A stretch of 64,000 nt of DNA from an uncultured Clostridia bacterium (GTDB taxonomy: Bacteria; Bacillota; Clostridia; UBA1381): positions 1 through 64,000 of the forward strand of contig CANQQZ010000001.1 in NCBI GenBank assembly GCA_947626135.1, written 5' to 3'. The position numbers and the translations under genes were made by a program. The notes under the pieces were generated by a model, which had not been told where the DNA came from, ran no database searches, and saw nothing but the letters and a program-made list of their open reading frames with translations. Each line of letters begins with the position of its first letter. The first letter of the stretch is position 1. Shown piece by piece: positions 27,405 through 35,958 of the stretch.

Positions 27405-28510
27405 TAAAGGTAATAGAGGTATCCTCCGATACAAATATCGGCGGAGCGGGGAAATGTCTGCTGACACTTCTTGAAAATTTCGATTATTCAAAATTTGAGG
27501 TCAAGGTCGTACTGCCGGAAAACAGTCTGCTTAAAGAGCATATTGAACGGCTCGGGATACCTGTTATAGAGGTCGGCGGCATAGCCGACAAATCGCTCGG
27601 CTTTAAGGCGATATCCGCGCTTAAGCATGTGTTCGGAGCGGAAAAGCCCGATATTGTCCATACGCACGCGAGCATGTCGGCGAAAATCGCCGCGCGCATT
27701 TCCGGCGCGAAGGTGATATACACGCGCCACAGCGTTTTTCCGCAGTCCCCTGGGATTACAAGAGGATTGGGGAAGGCAGTCAACGGAGCGGTCAATAATT
27801 TTTTTGCCGACGGGGTGATCGCCGTTGCGGAGGCTGCAAAGGATAACCTCACGGAAACGGGTATTGACGAACGCAAGGTACGCGTGATTTTAAACGGCGT
27901 CGATCCGCTCAGAAAAAAAACGCCGGAGGAGAAGAAAGAGCTTAAAAGGCGGTTTGGCGTTACGGATGAAAAGGTCGTATCTATAATCGCCAGGCTGGAG
28001 GATATAAAGGGTCATATGTATTTTATAGACGCCGCGGATATCCTCTTAAAAAGAGGGGCTAAGGTAAAGTTTTTCATAGCCGGAACGGGCTCATATAAGG
28101 AAAGGCTTAAAGCGCAGATAAATGAGCTCGGGCGGGAAAACGATATTGTGCTTACCGGATTTATAAAGGATGTGGACAGTCTCATGGCTGTTACGGATAT
28201 ACAGGTAAACGCGTCATACGGCACGGAGGCTACGAGCCTTGCGCTGCTTGAGGGCATGAGCCTGGGGATCCCGGCGGTGGTATCCGATTTCGGCGGGAAT
28301 CCCGGCGTCATAGCCGATGGGGAAAACGGATTCGTGGTGCCGAGGAAAAACGCTGAAGCCATTGCGGATAAGGTCGGATTGCTTATTGATGACGCGGAGC
28401 TATATGACAGGCTTTCGCGTGGCTCAGAACGGATTTTCGGCGAAAAGTTCACATCGCGGATAATGACTGAAAATACAGAGAAAATGTATGAGGACATTTT
28501 AAGAAAATAA
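27401..28510 (+). CDS. GT4-family glycosyltransferase
   Basis: The 369-residue GT-B enzyme starts with SSDTNIGGAGKCLLTLLENF, the N-terminal GGAxK/R loop of family 4. It continues with VHTHASMSAKIAARISGAKV near residue 90 and the C-terminal donor motif ASYGTEATSLALLEGMSLGI (about 268-287), with the E-x7-E pair seen in retaining GT4 enzymes. Start is TTG overlapping the preceding stop. Sugar donor and acceptor cannot be told. It acts in the cytoplasm on the lipid-linked polysaccharide assembled by this operon. Confidence 0.92.
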   Translation: MIKVIEVSSDTNIGGAGKCLLTLLENFDYSKFEVKVVLPENSLLKEHIERLGIPVIEVGGIADKSLGFKAISALKHVFGAEKPDIVHTHASMSAKIAARISGAKVIYTRHSVFPQSPGITRGLGKAVNGAVNNFFADGVIAVAEAAKDNLTETGIDERKVRVILNGVDPLRKKTPEEKKELKRRFGVTDEKVVSIIARLEDIKGHMYFIDAADILLKRGAKVKFFIAGTGSYKERLKAQINELGRENDIVLTGFIKDVDSLMAVTDIQVNASYGTEATSLALLEGMSLGIPAVVSDFGGNPGVIADGENGFVVPRKNAEAIADKVGLLIDDAELYDRLSRGSERIFGEKFTSRIMTENTEKMYEDILRK

Positions 28511-28523
28511 GGAGGAATTATAC

Positions 28524-28991
28524 ATGGAAAAGCAAAAAACCAAATTCACGGTTATTGACGCTGTGATAATATTAGTCGTATTGCTGGCGCTGATAATCGG
28601 CGGAAAGCTCCTGCTGCCGCGGTTTATGACGCCGTCGGATACGCAGACCGTATCATGCAGGGTTTTGCTCGCGGATAAGGAAAAGGCGCTTGCCGATTCA
28701 ATGAAGGTCGGGGACAGAGTTACAATGAGCCTTACCGAAAAGGATGGCGGCGTTATAACGGGAATTGACGTAACGCCGGCGAAAAAGGCGGTGTTTGACA
28801 GTATAAGCGGCATGTATGTCACACAGGAAATTCCAAATAAATGCGATATATATGTTACGCTCGACGTCGACGCGCAGGTGTCGGACGTGGCGGTAAAAGA
28901 CGGAAGCGTGATTTTGCAGGTCGGCGCCGAAACGCCCATACGCGGCAAGGGCTACGCGTCTATGGGCTACACGATAGCGGTTGATGACTGA
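28524..28991 (+). CDS. DUF4330-like membrane-anchored protein (first of a pair)
   Basis: 155 residues: a short cytoplasmic start, one membrane helix (about residues 10-32, VIDAVIILVVLLALIIGGKLL), then an extracytoplasmic beta-rich domain ending SMGYTIAVDD. The layout matches DUF4330 proteins, whose function is unknown. GGAGGAATTATAC precedes the ATG. It follows the GT4 gene by 13 bases and precedes a second member of the same fold, so the two may work as a pair in envelope polysaccharide export or anchoring. That role is inferred from context only. Confidence 0.65.
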   Translation: MEKQKTKFTVIDAVIILVVLLALIIGGKLLLPRFMTPSDTQTVSCRVLLADKEKALADSMKVGDRVTMSLTEKDGGVITGIDVTPAKKAVFDSISGMYVTQEIPNKCDIYVTLDVDAQVSDVAVKDGSVILQVGAETPIRGKGYASMGYTIAVDD

Positions 28992-29008
28992 GAAAGGGGG
29001 AAACGGCG

Positions 29009-29503
29009 ATGATTTTGGATAAGAACGGAAAAATATTCGGAAAGGTAAGCATAGTGGATATAGCGGTGCTGCTTGTGGTTGCTTTGGTGGCGGTCGGAAT
29101 ATTCGCCAGATACGGAAGCCATATCACGACTGCGGTGCAGTCGCAGGAGGATTTTAGGTATGTTTTGAAAATCGAGGGCGTGCGTCAGTATACGGTTGAC
29201 GCGCTTAATAAAAAGGGCGCAGTCACGGACAAAAAGAGTCTTAAAAACCTCGGTGAGATAACAGACGTGAGAACGGAGGGCGCGACACGCGAGTCGGTGA
29301 CGGCGGACGGAAGGGTAACGTATGCGCCCATGCCGGATTATTATACCTGCTATGTTACGATTGACGCCCACGGTAAGGAATCTGAGGAAAATTATGTGCT
29401 TGACGACGCTACGGAGCTGTCTGTGGGGCGCATAGTGGATTTGTATTCGAAATATGTTAAAACATCCGGTATGATTTTAAGCGTCGATGTAATAGACGGC
29501 TGA
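29009..29503 (+). CDS. DUF4330-family membrane-anchored protein (second of a pair)
   Basis: 164 residues with the typical DUF4330 start ILDKNGKIFGKVSIVDIAVLL, a membrane helix at about residues 15-35 and an outside domain with VLKIEGVRQYTVDAL and a C-terminal ILSVDVIDG strand. GGGGG lies a few bases before the ATG. It is the last gene of the polysaccharide operon, just before an A/T-flanked hairpin terminator. Function is unknown; in other clostridia the family also occurs near glycosyltransferase genes, as far as I recall. Confidence 0.75.
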   Translation: MILDKNGKIFGKVSIVDIAVLLVVALVAVGIFARYGSHITTAVQSQEDFRYVLKIEGVRQYTVDALNKKGAVTDKKSLKNLGEITDVRTEGATRESVTADGRVTYAPMPDYYTCYVTIDAHGKESEENYVLDDATELSVGRIVDLYSKYVKTSGMILSVDVIDG

Positions 29504-29509
29504 CAGGTA

Positions 29510-29551
29510 AAAAAAAGTGCGGGTCGCGGAATGTGTACACGCTCTTTTTTT
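29510..29551 (+). terminator. Probable terminator of the envelope polysaccharide operon
   Basis: A 12-position stem (A-tract plus GTGCG against CGCTC plus T-tract) with one mismatch encloses an 18-nt loop and ends in seven T. Confidence 0.55.
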
Positions 29552-29608
29552 GTGCGCGCGAATATAATATAGCACAGAATAATATTATTTATTGAGAGGA
29601 TTGATGGT

Positions 29609-29839
29609 ATGAATGATAAGCTCAAAAAGCTTCTGGGAAGTCTTGACCAAAACCAGATAGCGGAGATAAACCGTTTTTTAAACTCATCGGACGGACAGAA
29701 ATTTAAAAATAATATCAGCGAAAAAGACAAGGCGAATATTTTAAGCCGTATTGACAGCATGAATCCGGAGAAGCTTAAGCGCGCGTTTTCCGGAATTTCC
29801 AAAGGCGACCTCGCAAAACTGCTGAATCAAAGGAAGTGA
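29609..29839 (+). CDS. Small helical protein of unknown function
   Basis: 76 residues, highly charged, predicted all-helical, no signal peptide. It contains two similar halves: one built around LGSLDQNQIAEINRFLNS and another around NPEKLKRAFSGISKGDLAKL. GAGAGGA lies upstream of the ATG. It is the first of three closely spaced unknown genes (4 and 15 bases between them). I do not recognise the family beyond a general likeness to small clostridial proteins. Confidence 0.7.
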   Translation: MNDKLKKLLGSLDQNQIAEINRFLNSSDGQKFKNNISEKDKANILSRIDSMNPEKLKRAFSGISKGDLAKLLNQRK

Positions 29840-29843
29840 TAAA

Positions 29844-30185
29844 ATGGCGGATCCTATGGACACGTTAAAAAGTATCCTGGGCGATAATGCTGAGGACACG
29901 ATACGGAGCGTGATGGGCTCGCTGTCCGGCGGCGAGGAGGACCGGTCGGGGGACGCGGCGCGGACAGAGCAAAACAGCGCTCAAAACAATATTGACCCGG
30001 AGAATCTGGCATATCTCATGCAGATGAAGGAGCTTATGACAAAGTTCGCGGACAGCCGGAACGATTCGCGCTCAAATTTGCTTATGTCGCTCAGACCGTA
30101 TATGCGCGATACGCGCAAACGCTCGATTGATTCGGCTGTGCGGCTGCTGAATATTTCAAAGCTTGCGGGTTTGTTGAGAATGTAG
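29844..30185 (+). CDS. Small unknown protein with conserved helical C-terminus
   Basis: 113 residues. The N-terminus (DTLKSILGDNAEDTIRSVM) and the C-terminus (LMSLRPYMRDTRKRSIDSAV then LLNISKLAGLLRM) are amphipathic helices joined by a polar linker. The pattern LRPYMRDxRKxxID resembles a widespread but uncharacterised clostridial family. No membrane helix. It begins 4 bases after the preceding gene, so it is probably co-translated with it. Confidence 0.7.
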   Translation: MADPMDTLKSILGDNAEDTIRSVMGSLSGGEEDRSGDAARTEQNSAQNNIDPENLAYLMQMKELMTKFADSRNDSRSNLLMSLRPYMRDTRKRSIDSAVRLLNISKLAGLLRM

Positions 30186-30200
30186 GCGGGAGGTGGATAG

Positions 30201-30605
30201 ATGTATCGCAGCTACAGCGTAAATAATATGCCGCAGCCGATACGGCATTACGGAGAGCCAAGACCGGGCGGAGCAGCGCCGGACGAGCGCGAATGTCCGC
30301 CCGCGGCGGAAAACGGCGGCAAAGGAGCCGCGGCGGAAAATGTACATAAAAGCAATGAGGCGGACGCATGTAAGCGGGAGGGCTGCTCCGAACAAAGCCG
30401 TATGCTTCAGTGCCAATGCGCGCAGTGTCCGCTGCGGCAGCAGGGGACTTCTGGCGGGACGAAGGGAGGGATCCTCGCGAATCTTAAAAGCGATGACGTG
30501 ATCCTTCTTGCCGTGGCGTTGGTGCTGCTTATGGACGGGTGCGAGGATAAGCTGCTTATAGCGGCGATAGGACTTGTATTCTTTTCCGACTATCTCGGAT
30601 TGTAG
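30201..30605 (+). CDS. Small Cys-containing protein with hydrophobic C-terminus, unknown function
   Basis: 134 residues. The first 85 are polar with a cysteine cluster (CKREGCSEQSRMLQCQCAQC). The last 40 are LKSDDVILLAVALVLLMDG then CEDKLLIAAIGLVFFSDYLG, a hydrophobic two-helix tail of a kind I associate with small clostridial proteins near sporulation or division genes. GGGAGGTGG precedes the ATG. Its stop overlaps the end of the convergent LTA-synthase-like gene by 16 bases. Function unknown. Confidence 0.65.
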   Translation: MYRSYSVNNMPQPIRHYGEPRPGGAAPDERECPPAAENGGKGAAAENVHKSNEADACKREGCSEQSRMLQCQCAQCPLRQQGTSGGTKGGILANLKSDDVILLAVALVLLMDGCEDKLLIAAIGLVFFSDYLGL

Positions 30606-32449
30606 CCGCGCAGTGCCCAGTATGACAGGTAGTCAAGATACGTTAAAAGCTTTTCATCGTCCGCCTTGAGGGACGTTGAATAATTGCCGCCGACGATATA
30701 GAACGAACCGGAGATCCCGGATATTCGTCTGCCTATTTCGCCGATCGCCTTAAAATACGGCGGAGCGTCCATACCGATATATTCAAGCAGCGCCGAGGCT
30801 AAGAAGCATGATGAAATATGTCCGATATTTCCGCGCGCCGAATCGCTTTTCATATTGCGCAGCGCGGCGTTGCCGTGTATAATAAACGGCGTCGAATAGC
30901 GGTTTTCAACGGCTTCGGCGCTCGCGGAGCTCACGTCGAGCCCCAAATGCGAAAGCGCGGCGCCCTGCGAGTCAAAATACGGCAGATGGTCGCCGAAGAA
31001 TACAACAGCGGTGGGCTCGGATACGGTTTCGGCATAATCGCACACGCGGCCGAGGAGCGTGTCGGCATCGTAAAGTCCGTTGGCGTAATTGCAGAGGAGG
31101 TTGTACTCTTCGTCACTCATGCCGTCCGTGCGTTCCGGTCTTTTTACAGCCGGCTCCTCCGTGCTGTAGGGACCGTGATTCTGTATGGTGACGGTAAAGC
31201 TGAAATAGCCGTTATCCGCGCCGGATTTAATATAGTCATCGTACTCGGAGATTATTCTGTCGGCGGTGACCTTATCGGAAATATAATAATTTACCAGATC
31301 ATCGCGTGAATATTCGTAGGAATCCTGAAAATACGCATTCTGAAAGCCGAGCCTCGGATAGACCGCCGCGCGGTTGTAAAACCACGCCTTGCCGGGATGG
31401 AACGCCTCGGTCGTATAGCCGAGGTCGCCGAACATGCGCGCCAGACTGTACGCGTTCCGGGTAACGTGGGTTTTGTATACAACAGGCATGGCGCTGTCCA
31501 GACGCGAAATATTTATCCCCGTAAGGAATTCAAATTCGGTTGAAGCTGTGGAGCCGGCATAGCCGGGTACGAGAATGTATCCGGACAAGCTGTCAGCCCG
31601 GAGGCGGTCAAGGTTTGGAGTGGGGGACATGCCGCCGTTAAAACGCACTCCTTTGCACGCCTCCATATCAAAAAACGATTCGCTCATAACAGCTATCACA
31701 TTGACCTTTTTTTCGGGCGCTGAAATATCGTCCGGTTCGCTCGCGCCGATGTACGGAACGCTTCCGATGTCATAACCGTTCGGCTCGGCGTAGTCGTAAG
31801 ACGAGGTATGCGATAAAAACGCAAAAATAAAACCCTTGTGATCGGCTGCGGCAACGTCGCTGAATTGATTCGCGAATGACGGCATGGCTTCATATACGGC
31901 TTGATTGCCGAAAAGAACAAAAAATCCGCATAAGCCAGCGGCGGCGGCAGCCGCGGCAAGAATAAGGCGTTGTTTACGCGGCGTCCTTTTGGTTTTAATA
32001 TATTTAAAAACCGCGAAAAAAGCCGCCGCGGCAATTACCGCCGATATTATAATGGCGGCGGGAAAGGGCAGCGTATAGCCGGTCACGATATCGGCTGCCT
32101 CGGAAACGAGCGAAAAATCATGTACCGACAGCGTTTCGGCACGGAAATACACTTTAAAATAATTTACCGTCAGCAAAGCAAACAAAGGAACAGCCGCCGT
32201 CAGATAACCCGCCCAGACGCGGTTGGTAAAGCCGTAGACGATAAGCATAACGCATATCAGCGGCAGCGCGTTCATCAGCGGCAGAAGGGGTACGGTAAGA
32301 AACGATAATATTCCCGTCGGTTCCGCTGTGAAGCAGCACGCGTATTGCAGCGCCGACAGAAGCAGCGACAGCAGTATTACCGCCGTTATTGACTGCATGA
32401 TTCCGCATTCTCGCGGAAATCTGGTTTTTATGTAGGTAAGTCTTTTCAT
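30590..32449 (-). CDS. LTA-synthase-like membrane sulfatase/phosphotransferase
   Basis: 619 residues: about five N-terminal membrane helices (1-190), a linker, and an extracellular alkaline-phosphatase/sulfatase domain. Metal-binding and catalytic signatures are NVIAVMSESFFD (about residue 250), the threonine-nucleophile segment GSTASTEFEFLTG (about 300), TIQNHGPY (about 410) and VVFFGDHLPYF (about 495). In the family this enzyme moves glycerol-phosphate from phosphatidylglycerol to teichoic acid, or phosphoethanolamine/phosphoglycerol to other glycans. No teichoic acid genes lie beside it. It is monocistronic and convergent with the three small genes. Confidence 0.9.
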   Translation of the reverse strand: MKRLTYIKTRFPRECGIMQSITAVILLSLLLSALQYACCFTAEPTGILSFLTVPLLPLMNALPLICVMLIVYGFTNRVWAGYLTAAVPLFALLTVNYFKVYFRAETLSVHDFSLVSEAADIVTGYTLPFPAAIIISAVIAAAAFFAVFKYIKTKRTPRKQRLILAAAAAAAGLCGFFVLFGNQAVYEAMPSFANQFSDVAAADHKGFIFAFLSHTSSYDYAEPNGYDIGSVPYIGASEPDDISAPEKKVNVIAVMSESFFDMEACKGVRFNGGMSPTPNLDRLRADSLSGYILVPGYAGSTASTEFEFLTGINISRLDSAMPVVYKTHVTRNAYSLARMFGDLGYTTEAFHPGKAWFYNRAAVYPRLGFQNAYFQDSYEYSRDDLVNYYISDKVTADRIISEYDDYIKSGADNGYFSFTVTIQNHGPYSTEEPAVKRPERTDGMSDEEYNLLCNYANGLYDADTLLGRVCDYAETVSEPTAVVFFGDHLPYFDSQGAALSHLGLDVSSASAEAVENRYSTPFIIHGNAALRNMKSDSARGNIGHISSCFLASALLEYIGMDAPPYFKAIGEIGRRISGISGSFYIVGGNYSTSLKADDEKLLTYLDYLSYWALRGYNPR

Positions 32450-32550
32450 TTTTCACACTCCGGACGTATTATACATCAAATGACCGCGTTTGGCAATAAC
32501 CATGTTAAAAATATCCACGTCCGCGCGGCGCAGCTGTGCGAAAAAATAAT

Positions 32551-32579
32551 TTGAAATGCGGGAGGGTTTGTGTTATAAT
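32551..32579 (+). promoter_or_regulatory. Sigma-A-type promoter of the azoreductase-like gene
   Basis: -35 TTGAAA (32551-32556), 17-base spacer, -10 TATAAT (32574-32579). The spacer is unlike that of the MATE promoter, but the -10 sits at the same place relative to the repeated leader. Confidence 0.8.
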
Positions 32580-32671
32580 AACCTCACGAAACAAGACGAA
32601 ATCAAAGATTTCTGTGTTTCGGAGAACATTGAAGCACAACGCTGCGGCGATAGTGCCGTTATGCGGTTATG
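32574..32671 (+). promoter_or_regulatory. Repeated two-hairpin 5' leader element, copy B (azoreductase-like gene)
   Basis: Matches copy A (5862-5959) at 87 of 98 positions without gaps. Hairpin 1 arms are CGAAACA (32587-32593) / TGTTTCG (32615-32621) and GAAATC (32598-32603) / GATTTC (32607-32612). In hairpin 2 the inner stem is kept while loop bases change, and one U-A pair of copy A becomes U-G. One outer pair of hairpin 2 is lost. Homology stops on both sides of the block. It ends 32 bases before the start codon at 32704. Confidence 0.65.
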
Positions 32672-32703
32672 TTGGAATTATTCCTGTTGGAGGGGGCTTA
32701 ATA

Positions 32704-33261
32704 ATGGAAAAAATCTTATTTGTAAATGCGTGCGCGCGCAGGGGATCGCGAACAAACCGGCTGGCGCGGCGGCTGCTGGAAAAACTTGACGGAGATATCA
32801 GGGAAATATGTCCGGAGACGAGCGGACTCAAGCCAATGTGCGGGGAATCGCTCTCCCTCCGCGATGAGCTGACGGCGGCGGGAAAAATTTCAGCGCCGGA
32901 GCTTAGCGCCGCGCGCGAATTTGCCGAAGCGGATATAATTGTGATTGCCGCGCCGTACTGGGATTTGATGTTCCCAGCGTTTTTGAAGATTTATCTTGAA
33001 AATGTAACGGTTTGCGGCGTGACGTTCCGTTATACCGACGAAGGTATAGCCGAGGGCTTGTGCCGCGCCCGCAGACTGTATTACGTTACCACCTCCGGAG
33101 GACCGATTAGGCGTAATCTCGGCTTTGAATATGTGGACGCGCTGTCAAAGGAATTTTACGGCATAGACGATACGCGGTTTATTTCCGCGGAGGGGCTTGA
33201 TATCATCGGCGCGGACACGGAAGGCATACTTGAAGCTGCGGCGCGCGGAATCAAACCGTAA
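32704..33261 (+). CDS. Flavodoxin-fold NAD(P)H:quinone / azo-reductase
   Basis: The ATG at 32704 is chosen because GGAGGGGG precedes it and homology starts at MEKILFVNACAR; an upstream reading frame runs into the leader element and is not coding. The 185-residue product has the flavodoxin_2 layout: P-loop-like NACARRGSRTNRLA for FMN phosphate, then IIVIAAPYWDLMFPAFLK (about residues 80-97), GVTFRYTDEGI and TSGGP, the FMN-binding set of AzoR-type enzymes. Such enzymes reduce quinones and azo compounds in two-electron steps and protect against electrophiles. The shared leader with the MATE exporter suggests joint control. Substrate unknown. Confidence 0.88.
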   Translation: MEKILFVNACARRGSRTNRLARRLLEKLDGDIREICPETSGLKPMCGESLSLRDELTAAGKISAPELSAAREFAEADIIVIAAPYWDLMFPAFLKIYLENVTVCGVTFRYTDEGIAEGLCRARRLYYVTTSGGPIRRNLGFEYVDALSKEFYGIDDTRFISAEGLDIIGADTEGILEAAARGIKP

Positions 33262-33374
33262 ATCATCGCGGACGGGTAAAGCTTACGCACCGCGGGCGCG
33301 GCGGTTGAAATCAATTCGGCCGGGAGGCAGCCTATGAGTGAGCTGCTTGGAATTATAATGTTAAAACGCGTGAA

Positions 33375-34217
33375 TCAAGCGCGCGATAAATCATTTACGA
33401 TACAGGAGCCGCCATGCTCGTCGAGTATGATTTCTCCTATGCCGTCCGCGGTAATGCTTCCGGAAAGAGGGTTCTTTACGCTCAGGATTTGACCTGATAC
33501 CTTTGCGCACACGTCGCTTTTTTCAAAAGCCAGATCGCAGTCTGTCATTTCGCAGTCCTCCAAAATGAGCCCCTTCGCGTAGCATAAGGGCTGGGTACCG
33601 GTTATTTTGCAGCGTATCAAATGCAGATTTTCGGAATACCACGCAAGGTATTCGCCGTTTATTACGCTGTCCGATACGGTCACGTTCCTGCTGTGCCAGA
33701 ATGCATCCTTTGTGTTAAGTTCGGAATTTTTTATGGTCATGTTTTCCACATACTGGAAGGAATATTTTCCCGTCATGCGCAGACCGTTTATTTCAACGTT
33801 CGAGCATTGCAAAAACGGGTATTGCGAAACGAGAGAGCAGTCGGTGATTTTCATATCGCGGCAGAACCATCCGAACTCGGGCGAATTTATTTCGCAGCCG
33901 CAAAGCTCAATATTCCTGCTTTCGCGCAGCGCCTTAATACCGTTCAGCTGCGAGCACTCAATTTTAATATCCGTATCGTACCACAGCGCGGCACGGCATG
34001 TATCGGTCATGGTGCATCCGGTAATGACAGCTCTGTCGGTATGCCATAACGGATAACGAAGAAAAAAATCACAGTTTTCTATTTCAAGGTCGGAGGTTTC
34101 CTTGAGCGCCGATTCCCCGTCAGCCTTTCCGGCGAATACGCAGCCGCGCAGTTTTGCGTTTTTTATGCCGTAAAAGGCGCGTTCCTCGTCGTGTGTTTCG
34201 TTTGTGTAAATACGCAT
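33375..34217 (-). CDS. DUF3737 family protein, predicted beta-helix
   Basis: The ATG at 34217 is chosen over an in-frame TTG 18 bases upstream, because GAGGGGAG lies 8 bases before it. The 280 residues have repeated short strands (FAGKADGESALKET, LRYPLWHTDRAV, FWHSRNVTVSDSVI, AWYSENL) typical of a right-handed beta-helix, and the order of motifs fits DUF3737. There is no signal peptide, so it is cytoplasmic. Function of the family is unknown. It is monocistronic and convergent with the azoreductase-like gene. Confidence 0.88.
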   Translation of the reverse strand: MRIYTNETHDEERAFYGIKNAKLRGCVFAGKADGESALKETSDLEIENCDFFLRYPLWHTDRAVITGCTMTDTCRAALWYDTDIKIECSQLNGIKALRESRNIELCGCEINSPEFGWFCRDMKITDCSLVSQYPFLQCSNVEINGLRMTGKYSFQYVENMTIKNSELNTKDAFWHSRNVTVSDSVINGEYLAWYSENLHLIRCKITGTQPLCYAKGLILEDCEMTDCDLAFEKSDVCAKVSGQILSVKNPLSGSITADGIGEIILDEHGGSCIVNDLSRA

Positions 34218-34268
34218 ATTTTCCGCTCCCCTCAATCGCCCGCAGCAGACTGCGGACCGTGTGATAAT

Positions 34269-34297
34269 ATTTTACAACAAAAATCCTGAAATTGCAA
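34269..34297 (-). promoter_or_regulatory. Sigma-A-type promoter of the DUF3737 gene
   Basis: Read on the minus strand: -35 TTGCAA (34297-34292), 17-base spacer, -10 TAAAAT (34274-34269). Confidence 0.65.
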
Positions 34298-34411
34298 ATG
34301 TTTCTGCCCTGCTGCGGGATATATTTTTCGGCGCTCGGCTGCGATTATGTTAAAATATCCGTGCTTTTGATAAAAGCGGCGGGTTTTGAGGCTGAAAAAG
34401 GCTGCCGGCAC

Positions 34412-34440
34412 TTGACATCGGCGCGTCAGCGTGTTAAACT
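34412..34440 (+). promoter_or_regulatory. Sigma-A-type promoter of the condensation/carrier/ligase cluster
   Basis: Perfect -35 TTGACA (34412-34417), 17-base spacer, -10 TAAACT (34435-34440), 47 bases before the first start codon. Confidence 0.7.
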
Positions 34441-34487
34441 GTAATCAGGAATAATTTGACAAAATATAAAGAACGGGGGAGACGCAA

Positions 34488-35897
34488 ATGGAAAAAATTA
34501 TAGGCGGTATAAAACGCGACTGCTATCCGATAACAGAAGCTGAAATGCTGCATTTGTACACAATGACATTCAGCCCGACGGCGGAGATTGTTAATCTGGG
34601 AACCGGCAGATATCTGCAAATGCCGATTAACAATTCAGTGCTGCGCGAGGCTCTCAACAGAGCCGTCTCAAGATGCGAGTCTATGCGTCTGCGGCTGTGG
34701 AAGGAACCGGAAACGGGTCAGATTTGGCAATATGTTATGCCGCATGAGCATCAGTATTTTGAATACTATGATTTTTCCGAGCTGAGCGAGGAAAAGGCTC
34801 ATAAGATCCTTGACGGATGGACCGCGCAGCCGTTTGACACCTTCGGCGGGGCTCTGTCGCGGATCGCTCTCGTTTCAATGCCGGACGGATATAACGGCTA
34901 TTACATGAATGTGCATCATGCCACTATGGACGCGGCGTCGATAATAACGTTTAACCGCGATGTTATGGATATATACTGCCATCTTATGTATGATTTGCCG
35001 TATCCGAAGCCGATGACGTCATATATCGAGTCGGTAAAGAAGGATATGGAGTATATGGCGGGATGCAAAAAGAAGGACGCGGACGAAAAATACTGGCTCG
35101 AGCAGTTCGCGCGGGACGAGCCGATATATACGGATTTTACCGGTCCGGGTCGTCTTCAGACGCAGAGAAGGGAAAACAACAATCCAAATCAGCGTGCCGC
35201 GGCTCTTATTTCCCGCGACGCGTCGGGAAATACCGTCACGTATGACCTGGACGTCGAATCCACGGCGAAGCTTGTGCAGTTCTGCGAGGATCACGGATAT
35301 CCCGTAAGCGTTCTTTTGCTTCACGGTTTAAGAACGGTTCTGTCAAAATTCAATAACGGGGAAAAGGATGTATGCATAAAGGATTTTGTCGCGAGGCGCT
35401 CCACCATCCTGGCAAAGAAATGCGGGGGAGTAAGAATGCATTGTATGACGCTGCGCACGATAGTCGAGCCGGAGAATACAGTTCTTGAATCTCTCGACAT
35501 AATTGACAAGGCGCAGAACGAGCTGTTTAAGCATTCGGAATACGGTCCCATGACATTCTACAGGATACAGCGCGAAACCTACGGATATCAGCCTCGCGGA
35601 GGGTATGAAAGCATAGGATTCACGTACCAGCCCGCGACGCTCAAGAGCATTGTGCCGTATCTGAAGGGAATACCGTATAAGAATTACTGGTATTCGAGCG
35701 GAAAGCAGCCGCAGGCGTTTTATCTTACAGCCATGCACCGTCCCAATGACGGCGGACTGACGTTCCATTTCGGCTATCAGTCCGACATTGCCACGCCGCA
35801 TGAAATAGAATTTTTGTATTATTATCTTGGGCGCGTGATTTTCAGGAGTATTGAAAACCCGAACGCAACGGTTGCGGAAATTATGGATATGGTATAA
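34488..35897 (+). CDS. Stand-alone NRPS-type condensation-domain acyltransferase
   Basis: 469 residues with the fold of nonribosomal peptide synthetase condensation domains: N-terminal YPITEAEMLHLYTM, the active-site motif HHATMDA (about 142-148, HHxxxDA for the usual HHxxxDG), and late segments RRSTILAKKCGG and FHFGYQ that match the latch region. It would join an acyl group held on a carrier protein to an amine or other nucleophile. GGGGGAGACGC lies before the ATG. A discrete acyl carrier protein and AMP ligase follow, so the three genes form a minimal C / T / A system. The Gly-to-Ala change in the motif is tolerated in some condensation domains. Confidence 0.85.
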   Translation: MEKIIGGIKRDCYPITEAEMLHLYTMTFSPTAEIVNLGTGRYLQMPINNSVLREALNRAVSRCESMRLRLWKEPETGQIWQYVMPHEHQYFEYYDFSELSEEKAHKILDGWTAQPFDTFGGALSRIALVSMPDGYNGYYMNVHHATMDAASIITFNRDVMDIYCHLMYDLPYPKPMTSYIESVKKDMEYMAGCKKKDADEKYWLEQFARDEPIYTDFTGPGRLQTQRRENNNPNQRAAALISRDASGNTVTYDLDVESTAKLVQFCEDHGYPVSVLLLHGLRTVLSKFNNGEKDVCIKDFVARRSTILAKKCGGVRMHCMTLRTIVEPENTVLESLDIIDKAQNELFKHSEYGPMTFYRIQRETYGYQPRGGYESIGFTYQPATLKSIVPYLKGIPYKNYWYSSGKQPQAFYLTAMHRPNDGGLTFHFGYQSDIATPHEIEFLYYYLGRVIFRSIENPNATVAEIMDMV

Positions 35898-35958
35898 CGT
35901 GAGCCGGTTCGCGGACGGAGATTAATATACGGAAATTAATATTAAGGAGGAATTGACC

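Noticed and set aside
32536-32703. Longer N-terminus for the azoreductase-like protein
   Set aside because: The extra 56 codons are translation of the promoter and repeated leader. The good ribosome-binding site and the conserved flavodoxin start are at 32704.
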